Below, in pieces: positions 52,346-64,000 of a DNA stretch of 64,000 nucleotides (its first letter is position 1; each line of letters opens with the position of its first letter). Under the pieces are notes generated by a model. That model was given only the letters and a program-made list of their open reading frames with translations, searched no databases and was not told where the DNA came from. The DNA lies in NCBI GenBank assembly GCA_029582265.1, contig CM055823.1:26586569-26650568 (forward strand). Direction: 5' to 3'. This DNA comes from Zoroaster sp. YZ-2022. Taxonomy: Eukaryota > Echinodermata > Asteroidea > Forcipulatida > Zoroasteridae. The position numbers and the translations under genes are program-made.

Positions 52346-53062
52346 TTTCAAATTGTCCTTTTTAAATGTTATCTCTGTTGCCTTTTCATGTCTCTATTTT
52401 TTTCTCATTTTACACTTCACCAAAATCATGAAGTCAAAAAACAAAAACAAAGCTTAATATGTAAATATTATATTATATTTAAAATGTTCTAAACAAGTGT
52501 AGTGTGCGTGAAGGCTGAGCTCGGTGTGACTATAACCTAGTTCAGAGAGGTCGCAGAATTATACAACCTTTCACTCAGGTCAGTTGTAAGTGACCTTTGA
52601 CCTAGATTGGGATGAGTCTATTTGGCATTGAAGCCTCGATTTCTTTAACTACAGTAAAGCTATTAGTATATAAATACTTTGTAGATGTGTACAGTGGAAC
52701 TTGCGTTTAGTGGATGCCCAAGGGATCCGATGAACGGGTGCCTACATTAAGCAGGTGCCCACATTATGCAGGTTGTATGCAGTTCGTATACAAGTTGCCA
52801 CAGAGTTTGGCTCACATTGAGCCTGCTTGGTGTAGGAGCAGATAAATCATCAGTGGTAGATCCAAGAAGGATGTCCAATGGCACCCCCCCCCCCCCCCCA
52901 AAAAAGGGGGGGTAACCAAAAAATGCACTCAATACTGCTGTTGGGAATGACGGGAACATCAGGGGAACACAAAACTGACAGAAAAATGTAGACAAATATA
53001 AGATTACAGATTTTTGTCTGTGTCCTCCACCCCCTTGGAATTTCTGGGTACACCTCTGACTG

Positions 53063-53095
<33 letters not shown>

Positions 53096-53273
53096 TTTTT
53101 TTTTTTTGCCTTTCTGCTTAGTAGTGGCAATCATTTATTGTAAAATTTGTGCTTTTCGTTCTTTGTTGAATCTACTGATTCAGTTATGGCCCTAGGCGGC
53201 ATAAAAGCTAATTGTGTGACTGAAATAAAAAAAAGTAGTCATGGAAAGGCATAAAGGGTAGGTACAACATTGG
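52346..53273. other. No gene recognised
   Basis: Poly-C (about 52883-52899) and (AT)n near 53063-53088; otherwise unassigned AT-rich DNA. Confidence 0.4.
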
Positions 53274-53279
53274 TAATTA

Positions 53280-53835
53280 CAGGGGTCGAAATTAACACTA
53301 GTCCGCTAGTCTGAGGCTAGTGGTTTTAGCAGCGGGACTACTAGCTGCTGGGGTTTGGGTAGTCTGATAGGCTAGTAGTTTCTGCAGCAGGACTACTAGC
53401 TGCTGGGGTTTGGGTAGTCAGATGGGCTAGTGGTTTTAGCAGCGGGACTACTAGCTGCTGGGGTTTGGGTAGTCAGATGGGCTAGTGGTTTTAGCAGCGG
53501 GACTACTAGCTGCTGGGGTTTGGGTAGTCAGATGGGCTAGTGGTTTTAGCAGTGGGACAACTAGCTGCTGGGGTTTGGGTAGTCTGATGGGCTAGTGATT
53601 TTAGCAGCAGGACTACTAGCTGCTGGGGGTTTGGGTAGTCCGATGGGCTAGTGGTTTTAGCAGTTGGACTACTAGCTGCTGGGGTTTGGGTAGCCTGATC
53701 GGCCAGTGAAATAAACAATTAAACTGTACTTGAATGCAAGTACAAAATACAGACTCCACATTTTCACTGGTTTCAGGACTACTAATATTTTTTGACATAA
53801 CTAGTCCATAAAACTCGGGTTACTTTCAACCCCTG
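53280..53835. mobile_element. hAT-like element carrying a 55-bp minisatellite
   Basis: CAGGGGTCGAAA / TTTCAACCCCTG; TAATTA at 53274-53279 and 53836-53841. About seven 55-bp units (GCTAGTGGTTTTAGCAGCGG) at 53310-53700. Empty site at 9465-9470. Confidence 0.85.
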
Positions 53836-53866
53836 TAATTACCAGATTACCAAATTGTTATCTTAA

Positions 53867-54142
53867 CCCTCCTACGACTTGAAGGGTAAAAATTAGTCAA
53901 AATGTTGATATACTTGCTAATGCACTTAAAAGTCAAACCTTACGTGTAGTAAGTACATTTACATGTCAAAATTTGACCGATTTTGACTGGTAAAAGCATT
54001 GTCTTGTATTGTTGTCAAAATGACAGTCAAAACCAGTCAAAATGCCCCTGTGTGCACATTTGGGTCAACAGTCAAAACAGGCAGTTGACTGATTTTGACC
54101 ACTATAGCTCCTTGTCACTAACGTTCAGCTATAGTAGGATGG
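53867..54142. mobile_element. TTAA-flanked element, GTCAAAATG family, copy 3
   Basis: TTAA (53863-53866, 54143-54146); CCCTCCTACGAC / ATAGTAGGATGG. 276 bp. Confidence 0.8.
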
Positions 54143-54146
54143 TTAA

Positions 54147-54964
54147 AGACATTCTTGGTGATAAGTATCAATCATCCTGAGAAATTAGTCCAGCCTGAAT
54201 TTCTGTCATCTTAATTAAGAGGATTCACAAAAAGTTGCGGAAAAACACGTAACATTCTTGTGTAATGAGCACCTTTTTGTGATGAAACATTCACATGTTA
54301 GTTTAATGATATATCTCTTGAAAACTAGTTTGAAATGAACGTACGCTGCCAAATACCAATGTATCTTCACTTTTTAGTATCTTTTACACAGACTGACTCT
54401 GATCATGGCATGATGCAGTATGAAGGCTCAATGCTACAGGATGCAAACAAATGTAAAAAGTTACCAAATACCAATGTTGCACTTATCATTTTTAAGGGGA
54501 TAACATTGATGACAGTGGCATGACAATTTGCATGGTAAATAAAGACTGTTTGAGGTGACACCATATGAAAATTCTCTTTTGATATAGTAATCAAGAAGAA
54601 AAGAACTGATGGTTACAACTCGACGTTTTGATCAGTATTCTCTGATCGTCTTCCGGCATGGTATTGCTAAAATGTTTCTCACCGCTGAAAAAAAAATGTT
54701 CTTGTAAATTTTCTTTAACAAATTGATTTGTTTTGTTTGTAATTTTTTTTCTGCCAAAGAGAAAATCCGCTGCAGTCGAACAATTTATTTTGTGCTAGAA
54801 CTTATAAGATATAAATCCGCCATTTTGTTTGTGTTTGCTTAAAAATCGGAGTCGTATTTTACGCATGATCTTATGATTGAGTTTATTTAAAATAAATTTA
54901 AAAAAAGGGGGGGAGGTGTTGTTTTTATGCTATATTCAGAGATATTATTTAACTGTCTCTATAA
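54147..54964. other. No gene recognised
   Basis: Right half of the 9.4-kb repeat paralogue to about 54185, then unassigned; GATCAGTATTCTCTGATCGTC near 54630 is a small inverted motif. Confidence 0.35.
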
Positions 54965-54968
54965 TTAA

Positions 54969-55408
54969 AGGGATAATATCCTCACAATGAACAGGGCATG
55001 GAATCGGAGTGTATAGTTTTGGATTAAGTCAGTGACTGATCTGGTAGTAATAATAATAATAATGTGTGGACTTATATAGCGCACGTATCATGAGGTGCTC
55101 AAGGCGCATTATATTATTACCCCTGCTCATAAGGCTCATAAATCATTCCTGAAACCATCTCAGCTCCCTGGGGAGTATACAGCTAAATTGCTGCCATTAC
55201 AGCGCATATAGGGCTAATCAACCAACTCTGCCCTCACAGGTACCCATTTAACCCCTGGGTGGAGAGAAGCAATTATGGTTAAGTGTCTTGCTCAAGGACA
55301 CAAGCTGTCACGGCCGGGATTCGAACCCACATTCTGCTGCTAACACCAGAACTTGAGTCCGGTAAGCTAGACCGCTCGGCCACGACACTCAGTGACGATA
55401 TTGTCCAT
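54969..55408. mobile_element. AGGGAC-family MITE split by a SINE
   Basis: TTAA (54965-54968, 55409-55412). The tRNA-Leu SINE at 55049-55388 on the minus strand replaces the middle. Confidence 0.7.
55049..55388 (-). mobile_element. tRNA-Leu SINE
   Basis: Full-length with box A/B-like motifs and a (TAA)5 tail; lacks part of the CCACCAACTAAGTGG tail motif. Confidence 0.85.
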
Positions 55409-55516
55409 TTAAACTGCCTTTAAAACCCACATACATTACTGGTATAGTCGAAAATACACATGGTCACAGATTTAAATGAAACCTGATGATGGTATCAAAC
55501 ATCCCTTGAAAGTTGA

Positions 55517-55706
55517 AAGGGACAACATTGTCACGATCAGAGCAGAGTTTCAACAGGGCATGGAATCGGTGTCCTAGTTTAAAATGAACACAGTGACTGA
55601 AACTTACTGGCTCATTTATGCAGCAGCAACGGTAATATGACCTTATCATGTACATCTAAAACTAGCATTCCGATTCCATGCAATGAGTCACCATGCCCTG
55701 TTTGGT
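55517..55706. mobile_element. AGGGAC-family MITE, decayed copy
   Basis: AAGGGACAACATTGTCACG start; the right end is disrupted after GATTCCATGC. Confidence 0.6.
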
Positions 55707-56750
55707 CATGTTCCCAGACTCCATAATGACAAACTGTAAAATAGTTGATCCCGACAAACAGAGTCACCAGCCGTCAGTTAGAGCTGCTCAGATTGCCTCG
55801 TTCCGATATATTTCATTGTTATTATGGATATATTTTCTTTGTATTTTTTATTTCAAGTGATGAGAGAAGAAATACGTTGTATATTTAAACATAATTTTAT
55901 TAAGTATATAGGAGTGTAATAATTGTGAAATATTTTAAGAAAGTTAAATGCTTCAGTATAGTTTACATAACATGTAACTATTTTAGAGCGTGAATTATAT
56001 ATTAAAATACGAGTGACTCCATTATATTGCAACCTACAAAATTTGTCGAATACTTTTATTTGGTTTATGTGTAATAGTAATGAACATTTCTTACATAGCG
56101 CGTAATACCTTCGAATGAAAGTCTCGATGCGCTCATATTTCCCCTGGTTATTGGGTCAATATCTTTTATATTCCACATATATTAAATACATTAAATGAGA
56201 TGCCCCTTCTATTGCAATATTTATTTGTATCCAATTGTTCAGGTTCAAAGTCCATATAGCAGAATGCTAACATAATAAATGTCCTGATTTTTGAATTATC
56301 TTTAATCCCGATCTCCTTGCCAGTATTTCACAATGTGATTGTTGCCCTCTCTCAAAGGTGGTGTACCCTTAGACTCTACTCAACTCAGATACCCTTATCA
56401 ATCCCTCCCATTTCCTTGTATACTCGGGGAATTTTGTCCGCATATACCAAGGTTCACTTGGATCTTAAAGGGCCATTCATGCTGCAGATTTCTGCTACCC
56501 AGAGAGAGAACAGAAGGCAAATGTCCATAGATGATGTCACAAATACGTGATGTCACAAAAACAAATTTCCATAAAACGTCAAGACTGCTTCATCTTCCAT
56601 GAGAATGGGATAATGCCGGTGCCATCCCCCCCCCCCCATATATATATCAATGACATTTATTTCAATGTTAACAAACAATACATAACACCAATGTATCATG
56701 GTATACAAAAGTATTATTTGAATTATCAATAACTGATCAATATGGACTTT
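55707..56750. other. No gene recognised
   Basis: AT-rich unassigned DNA; frames up to 77 codons near 56320-56550 with no known similarity. Confidence 0.35.
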
Positions 56751-56754
56751 TGTT

Positions 56755-56972
56755 CAGTGAATATGAATTGTTTAGAAAAACTGAATCACATAATTATTTT
56801 TATTTTCAGCGGATTGTTCCAATCTGGAATCAACTTCCTTTGGCAGCAAGATCTGCCACTTCACTTTCGTCGTTTAAATCTCAAATATCTCAGTTTTACA
56901 GAACAAAATTTTCGGTAGATAATATTTGCACATGGATGTCTTTTTGCCATTGCTCTCTCTGTCGGCGTATTT
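56755..56972 (+). pseudogene. LINE ORF C-terminal fragment
   Basis: IVPIWNQLPLAARSATSLSS followed by FKSQISQFYR and a cysteine-rich end (CTWMSFCHCSLCRR), the terminal block of a non-LTR retrotransposon protein. Only the last ~70 residues remain. Confidence 0.65.
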
Positions 56973-57255
56973 AATTTGTTGCTTAATGTTGTCTTTTCCG
57001 TCCTAACTTGCTTCAGCGGCCCTCACGGCTGTTTCCCTTTAAAAAAAGTACCCCCTCTGTTGTCGAAAGTTAAACAGTATGCAAATGAGGCGTTTGATCC
57101 GTCAGTCATACATCTCGCGCGTAGGGGTGACGCGTGTGGTTCAAATCTATATTTGGTTTGTTTACATTTTGCTTTCTTGTGATTGGTTTTCAAGTTAAAT
57201 ATGCAATTTTTTTATGAATATACTAAGTTTATTTAATAAACAGTCACATGATAGC

Positions 57256-57268
57256 TTTTCCCGCGAAA
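57256..57268. promoter_or_regulatory. E2F-like palindromic site
   Basis: TTTTCCCGCGAAA matches the E2F consensus on both strands. TCACATGA (E-box-like) is 12 bp upstream. It lies just before a possible first exon. Confidence 0.4.
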
Positions 57269-57289
57269 TTGAGGCTGTTTACATTGTGG

Positions 57290-59455
57290 AATTGCCGGTG
57301 AAGTCTACGTAGTGGAAGGCAGCCATTTAAATGTCGTCTTTGCCTTGAACATTTGAAGACGTTTTTCAAGCTGTCGTCATGGATACGTCCGAATTTTTGA
57401 TAAGCACAATCGACCTAGTAAATCAACGATGATGGCATCTACTTTTATTTTATCCACAAAGTAAGTCTGGGACAAGGTTATTTCCTTTAAAAAACTTTCC
57501 CCCAAAGATCAGTTTATGCGGTTGGTTTTAATATTATTGTGTACAAAGTAATGGCGTTTAACGTACATACATGTTTAGTGCATCCATCGTAACGCATTAC
57601 GTGTTTACGTACACCGTACACGGTTAACTCGTTTTGATCGTGTGTATTCTGAATGCATAGAAAGGATAGCCATTTTTACAGAAACAGTTGTGTACGGTTA
57701 CTGTGAATTCTTGCAATTGAAGACATGTACTGCATCAAATGAACATTCAGCCTGATCCCTGACAATGAATACATTTGGCCTCGCAGTCTTTAAGTTTATT
57801 AAAACACACAGTGGCGTTAAATTAATAAATGATAGGCAAACTTTTTCGTTGTTAATAAAGTGAAACTTGTTTCAACAATGTTTGTTTTTACATGTATTGA
57901 ATTCAGTAGTTCAATCGATAGGCCTAACGTTATGAACGTGAATGTAACTTCACACTGTACATTATTGTACATTTACGGTATACTGCATTTTCATCCGCAT
58001 GTCAACTTTGCACTATATTTACATGCTTGGAAATATAATGGTGTTGAAGATATCCAAGAGAACGGTCTGGATGAGTAGTGTTATTTTTTAATGTTTTCAT
58101 AGAACTATGGAAGCCTTACTATTATTTTATTATCATTTCTTTCAACCAGGAATTGAAAACAGTTTACAACATTGGCAGTTGGCTCCTATTAATTTAGGAC
58201 ATCTACGACAACAGGTAATTTAACTAGAAATAGTATTCAGTCTAATTATTATTTACATGTACTGTAGGCTACTTGTTAACAGACGATTTCTGCTTTTTCA
58301 ATTTATTTGTATTTCCTCCATTTGTCCTTCATGTCCTCTGTTGTTATTCTCCTATGATAGTTCAATCAAGGCAACTTGTCCATTCTCATTTTCGTCATTT
58401 CAATTTTGTTTGTTACATAAAGGCCTTTGTACATTATTTATAAATTATATACATTGTAAATGCTCTGCTTCCAGTTTTCTCTAAAGTTATTTTGAGTATT
58501 CACCACAGGTCCTTTTAAATGATAAGTGCAAAACTTATTTAAAAAAATTTTTTTCTTGTGTTTCAGGCTCTGTATAGCTTGTTCAATGGCAACTGGAATT
58601 GGATCTCCAGGTTACTGCTTTTTGAGAAGGTTGGCAGCTTTCAAGATGTTGTCACTAGACTTGCTTCATCAAAAGTTGTACTAGGCCTACATATAGGTCT
58701 GTCTGGAGATGTTTTCTTCGGGCATACATGGGCAGATAGTTGATGCACTTTTCCAAGTGGAAGACACGATGCCCAGACAACCACCACATTTTTAAAGTTG
58801 AACATGCAGTATTCTAGGACTTTTGGAGATTTTATTTTCAATTTCTTTGGTCGTCCTGGTTGTGCCTGTTTGTTGAACTGTTCACAAACTTGGTAGTTGT
58901 CTACCCTCTCATGTTTATACCAGTTAGGCGTGACTGATTGTCAGTGCCTTAATTTCCTCGCAAGTATACATTTACCTATATTATATTTTGATTTATATGG
59001 ATGTCACATTGTTTGATTTATGCAATATATACACAATTATTAATCATATTGCATATAAATTTATATTTATTACTTTTATAATCACTTCAAATGATTAACT
59101 TCGTCATCAGCTTTCATGTTCCATTTTAAGATTCAATTAATAAGTTTTCGAGTCTCAACATAATAAATTCACTTTTATCAATCTTGACCATCTTAGAATG
59201 GTTGTTTTTTGTCTATATCCATCTGGTTGTTGTCTACATTGCCTTTATTTGTGACTGTTACTATTTATTATTCCTTGGTTATAACATTTTTTATTTTATG
59301 TTACACACCCCCTTCTCTCCTGACCCAATCCCTTTGTTCAACTTGTATACCCTGTTATGTTTATATAACATTCATATAAAATTACAATGTTCATTTCTCT
59401 TGTAGTGTTTGTAAGATTGTTGCATTTTTGGCCAAATAAATAATGACAATAAAAT
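57290..59455 (+). other. Possible small spliced transcript (three exons)
   Basis: Exon A ends at 57460 (ACAAA|GTAAGT). Exon B is 58150-58214 (TTTCAACCAG| ... ACAACAG|GTAATT). Exon C starts 58566 (TTGTGTTTCAG|). B and C share one open frame ending WADS at 58743; AATAAA/AATAAAATAA signals follow near 59435. Joining A to B at the first AG breaks the frame; an AG 14 bp inside B (before TTTACAAC) would keep it open and give about 86 residues. Not recognised; could be non-coding or TE-derived. Confidence 0.35.
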
Positions 59456-59770
59456 AATTGATGGATGTTGATCAGAAATGTCGTCCCATATACTCCAACC
59501 AAACACATCTTTTGAAAAAAGGCCTTCCTGCGATCTGAATAGTTAAAATATTGTGCTGCTTATCTTGGCCCTGTCAAGTTTAACGTTTATATATAATTAC
59601 AATGTTCATTTCTCATTTATTCTTTGTATGATTGTTGTATTTTGACCGAATAAAACATAATAATAATAGAATATTTGATGGTGTTGCTTAGAATTGTGGT
59701 CCCATGTTCTCCCACCAAATAATTATAGAAAATGCCTTTCTGAAGTCTGAACACCTGCTCATCTTAGCCA
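59320..59770. repeat. Direct duplication of ~240 bp
   Basis: AATTACAATGTTCATTTCTC and the CCAAATAAATAATGACAATA/GACCGAATAAAACATAATAA polyA-like ends occur in both halves, resembling two tandem LINE 3' ends. Confidence 0.6.
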
Positions 59771-60805
59771 TTTTCATGTAGCTATAATCAGTCTATTACC
59801 ATAATTCTTCATAACTTTGTCAGAGCATTTTTTTAAATGAAAATCAAAACTCATCTCCAGATAAACAGGAATGTGGAAAACAAGGTAACATACTCGGTGA
59901 TTTCCCGTAACTTTTCACAATGTCCACCGCGCGTCGCTCACATGCACACATACAAATGAGCGCGACGCGTACATAGACGTCCGTGTATTACACGTATAAT
60001 CCCGCACACGCGCGCTGTATGTAAATTCCTATTTGTTTGTGCACGTCACAAAGACTTCAAACCCCGCGTAAACACCGACACTCAACTTAAACAAAACCTT
60101 ATAAAAACTTGTAAAAAGTTTTGTCCCAGGAATAATATTTGGAAAAATGCTTGTAAAAACATTTAATCTCACTAATGGAAATGTAGAAGTATGAATGGAA
60201 AATTCTGCTGATGTTATAAAAGAGCATATTTGAAGGGTATAATTTCAACATGAACGTTAAGTAGGCAGACAATGAAAATCGTTCTTTTTTTAAAAGTGTA
60301 TTTCTTTTAGTCCCAACAAATACAACATTTGAAAGAAAATTTCATATAAGTGAGAAAACATGTTTCATTTTATTTCAAATACAATCATAACATTTACAAA
60401 GCGGGTCAATTCATGATTCATTCATGTAAACTTTATGGACTATAGAGGCTGACATGTTTATGCATGACGTCATGATATTCCACTGGAGTAATGAAAAACA
60501 AACGCGCGTTTGTTGGAACTTTATTACGCACAACGCACGTAAACGAAACAGCCGTGCCCTCCAGTGGTGTAACGGGGCGGGGAGGGGGGTGGGGGTGTAA
60601 AGAGGTATATAATATTTAGTGGGTTTCTTGTGGTAGGATGGCCTTGTAGAGGTGCTGGTCACCTGTTCTATCTTACCACTCACTGGCTTTGTTTAAAATG
60701 AATTTTTGTGTATTTGTAGTTTATTAGGGTTTGGTTTTATATTTAATTGATGTAATCTGATTGCCAGTGTAAAATGTAATAAAATAAATAAAAATAAACT
60801 CCTAT
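59771..60805. other. No gene recognised
   Basis: A CG-rich stretch at about 59930-60030 with GCGCGACGCG motifs; otherwise unassigned. Confidence 0.35.
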
Positions 60806-61015
60806 GATCTTTCTCAGCTCCCTGGGAAGTATACAACCCATTATGTGCAACCTTTTTGGGCGCTGCAGGGCTCATCGAACACAATTATCACCTCTACCCT
60901 CACAGGTACCCATTTATACATCTGGGTGAAGAGAAGCAATTAAAGTTAAGTGTCTTGCTCAAGGACACAAGTACCATGATCGCTGCTGTGATTTGAACCC
61001 ACATTCTAACGACCG
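60806..61015 (-). mobile_element. SINE fragment
   Basis: CTCAGCTCCCTGGGAAGTAT ... GCTCAAGGACACAAGTACC and TTTGAACCCACATTC; head only partly preserved. Confidence 0.7.
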
Positions 61016-61289
61016 TGTTCCTTTGAGAGACATTCCAATGGACTTGTACGAAACAAAACCCTTACCCTAACCCTACTTCTATCCCCCTGCCCACACCCCA
61101 AACTATGTAAACATGGGCTTTGCAGCCCAAAGGAATCGAGTTATGCTATTTCCGACAATAAAATTTTGCCTATAAAAATAGGAGTTAGGTAGATCGACGG
61201 TTGGGTTGGGTTGGGTTGGTGGGTTGGTGAGTGGGTGGGTGGGTTGGTTTTTGTTTGTTTTTTTTTTTGTTTTTTGAGGGGGATAAATA

Positions 61290-63137
61290 CAGTGGCGTAA
61301 ATCAGTGTCGAAAGGGGGGATGATATTAAACGAACCAAATTTTCCCCCTTTTTTGCTTATGTTTCACGAATTATTCGCTTTTTATTATTATTTTTTACCG
61401 CATGAAACATTCTGGGGGATGATCCTATGGACCATCCCCAGGCCAAAAAGTGAGGGATGGGGTGATATATGGCCCCCCACTTGTTGGGTTTCGAACCAAG
61501 GTCCTCTGCACTGAAACTATCGACTTAACAACCACGCTATCAATCCGAGTTGACTACTTAAATTATTGCAGTTGCGCAACTATATCCCGTTTTCCACGTG
61601 TTAGTACTTTACCCATATTTTTAAAAGAAAGTTGTTGTTTTGAGGTTTTAAATGAGATCCATGCACTCAAATGCGTCTCTCCAACAAATATGAGGCATTT
61701 GAAGAAAAAAAAAATTTTAGGCCAGATTTTGAAAAAACATGAAGGGGTACCCCTTGTCGTTTTTTTTTGTTTCACCTCGAACAAAAGTTGTCTCCGATTC
61801 GCTTCAAAATTACACAGAAGGTAGCCCTGGGTCTGTAGAAGACAGCCACCGAATTATAGCCTTCTTGGGCAAGTTTTTAATTTCACCATTTGCACCCATT
61901 TTTTTTGTCAGGAAAACTCTTCTAAAAAGTTGGAAAGATAGACGACTCAAATTAAGAAAAATGAGACCCAGGCACTCTATTGCGTCTCTCCGACAAGTAC
62001 GAGGCATTAAAAATAAATCGGCCAAATTGTCTCAGATTCGCTTCAAAATTACATACAAGGTAGCCCTGGGTCTGTAGAAGACTTTTTGGCCAAGTTTTTA
62101 ATTTCACCATTTCACCCACTTTTGTAAGGAAAATTCTTCTTCGACTCAAATTAAGAAAAATGAGACCTAATGCGTCAACGAGTATGACATTTAAAAAAAA
62201 TAATAAAATAAAAAATAAATTAGGCAAATTTTATTGTAGAAAAGTGGGGAGAGTTAGTTAGAGTGTCGACCAGGTATTCGGTAGACTCAAAGTCCGGCCG
62301 AACCGGCATGGTGATCACCTTAGCACCCTTCTGGGAGGTCGCAACCCTCCCGGTCCCTCCTTTACTCCCCCGTCCGTACATTTCCTCCACGATCTAACCT
62401 TCAGGGGAGAGACATGACGGTCCCCAAGCCATTGCCGCAGCCAGCAGCTGTCATGTCCCTATGTGTCAGGAGCAGGATTCGAACCCGGACGTACCAACCT
62501 GAAACTGCCTACAATTGACAGACCAGTGGACTAACGGCTTGCGCCATTTATCCTGTTGGTATTTGGAGTAGAATTTTAAAGCACTTAAATAAATCGTTAT
62601 TGAGTAACCATTTAAAATTTAAAATATTGTCGCCACTTGGTTTCGAACCTGGGTCCTTTGCACTGAAACTATCGACTTCACAACTGCACCATCAATCCGT
62701 TTTGTTATTTGGAGTTGACTTTTAAACTATTTAAATTCTTGCAGTTGCGCAATCATATCCCGTTTTCCATGTTTCAATATTTTACCCATATTTTTAAAGA
62801 AAGTTGTTGATTTTCTGGGGAATAAAATGAAAGACTGAGAGTGCGAAAATTGAGATCCCAACAATTATTTTGCATTTGAAAATTTTTAATTTTAGACCAT
62901 ATTTTGAAGGGGAAAAACCTCGGGAAAAAATTTTCTCAGATTCGCTTTTAAATGACGTGGAAGATAGCCCTGGACAGGAGATGAGAAATGGTACATGAAG
63001 TGATGTTTCACGCGGTGTTTGGGGGGTATCTCACTCCCCCGTTGAGAGACGTTCGAGATATCCAGTACTTCGTTGTACATTATATATATATATACAAACA
63101 AATCATCCCTCACTTTCGACACGGATTTACGCCACTA
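61290..63137. mobile_element. hAT-like element with CAGTGGCGTAAATC ends
   Basis: CAGTGGCGTAAATCAGTGTC / GACACGGATTTACGCCACTA, inverted with two mismatches. A ~180-bp block with GCACTGAAACTATCGACTT and GCAGTTGCGCAA occurs twice (about 61486 and 62636). A tRNA-like minus-strand stretch lies near 62470-62540. No transposase seen. Confidence 0.65.
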
Positions 63138-63159
63138 CAATCAGGATATAATTGATATT

Positions 63160-63415
63160 GACCCCTGAGAGAAAGGCAAAAGGTATCGTTAGTTCTTGAT
63201 TAAAGCCTATTGCTTGTATCCTCATCGGGAGAATAGGGTTTCAATCGAGATAAAAATATCTCCCAATCAGGATAGTATAGCTGACATCAACTCCTAGGCA
63301 CGCAAGGCAGAAGGTATTGTTTCCCGATTGAAGTCTATTGGTATCGTTATTGGGAGAATAGGGTTTCAATCAGGATAAAAGTATATCCCAATCAGGATAG
63401 TTGACATCAACCCCC
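63160..63415. repeat. ~125-bp tandem repeat, 2 units
   Basis: GGGAGAATAGGGTTTCAATC and TCCCAATCAGGATAGT in each unit; related to 7675-8040. Confidence 0.7.
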
Positions 63416-63419
63416 TTAT

Positions 63420-64000
63420 TTAGTAGCGCACAAGGTGTGTCTCTTCAGTCGATGTCGTCCGTTTTTCTTAGATTTTTTTTACTGAATAACTCAATAAACA
63501 CTGACACTTTTCTATTGAATCTTTTGTTGATATACTTTATTTCTTATCTTCTTATACCAATCAAATAACATTTATTGCATTGTTACTGCCGCTTACAATA
63601 ATGCTTAATAGAATATCACGCTAATACCATTTTTTATGTAGACCTACATAACACAGTTTATGAATAATTCATAAGACAGTTTGTATATCAGGGCGTGACC
63701 AGGGCGTGATGTGGAGCTAAGGCCAAAACAAAATGTCTCTGGTTTCTGGTCGGCTTCAAAATCCGTGCGGTTACACGCTTTTTTTTGGGGGGGGGGGCGC
63801 CAACAGGAAAATATATGAACGGTGATACATGTATACGCGGGGACCAGATTTCCGAAAGTATGGTAGCTAAGAGAGACCTCACAAATGTGAAAAAGTCGTT
63901 GAAAACACAGCACGGCAGAATTCCAATCGATCCAGCAATTTTGGCTGCAATTGGACATCGTTTCATAGCAAGAAAAAAAACAAGAAAAAAAAACAAAAAC
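63420..64000. other. No gene recognised; repeat copy at the end
   Basis: About 63690-63960 is a minus-strand copy of the repeat at 48750-48950 (TCTCTGGTTTCTGGTCGGCT, CTTAGCTACCATAC in inverse). Confidence 0.45.

Overview
The window reads as eukaryotic, intron-rich and repeat-dense DNA. I infer a marine invertebrate, most likely an echinoderm (a sea star would fit): the DNA is AT-rich and full of TACATGTA words, it carries tRNA-Leu-derived SINEs with (ATT)n tails and L2/CR1-like LINE ends, and its one clear host gene has a typical metazoan exon structure. The species call is inference from repeat style, not from a diagnostic gene.

The one well-supported protein-coding gene is an NDR-family (STK38/STK38L, fly Tricornered) AGC kinase on the + strand. 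Ten coding exons run from 5022 to 45458. They join without a frame break into 478 residues, with the S100/MOB-binding N-terminal region, glycine loop, catalytic Lys, HRD, DFG, the basic auto-inhibitory insert, the activation-loop Ser and the hydrophobic-motif Thr all present. Intron 1 is 18.7 kb. Almost all other intronic DNA is transposable elements (TEs) and minisatellites, some lying within tens of bases of splice sites.

Layout: 1-5.0 kb, nested DNA transposons and a SINE upstream of the first coding exon. 5.2-23.8 kb (intron 1): minisatellite-bearing elements, SINEs, foldback elements, and a 5'-truncated LINE with a 276-bp (ATT)n tail just before exon 2. 23.9-33.8 kb (intron 2): TTAA-flanked elements, a second LINE fragment, and a SINE split by a DNA transposon. 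34-45.5 kb: exons 3-10 interleaved with tandem arrays, a two-level nested transposon in intron 4, and SINEs. 45.5-56 kb: downstream DNA with the 3' UTR, more TTAA elements, a dimeric SINE, a 55-bp hairpin array and a G-rich block. 56.7-59.5 kb: a LINE fragment and a possible small spliced transcript behind an E2F-like site. 60-64 kb: a hAT-like element and decayed repeats.

The most informative feature is that several insertions can be proved inside the window, because a second copy of the same host repeat keeps the empty site. This gives target-site duplications (TTAA, TA, ATGTA, TAATTA, GATCAG, GTTTACGG) and relative ages without a database. A recurrent class of TTAA-flanked elements with CCCTCCTAC- or CCCTAACC-type ends carries a different tandem repeat in many copies.
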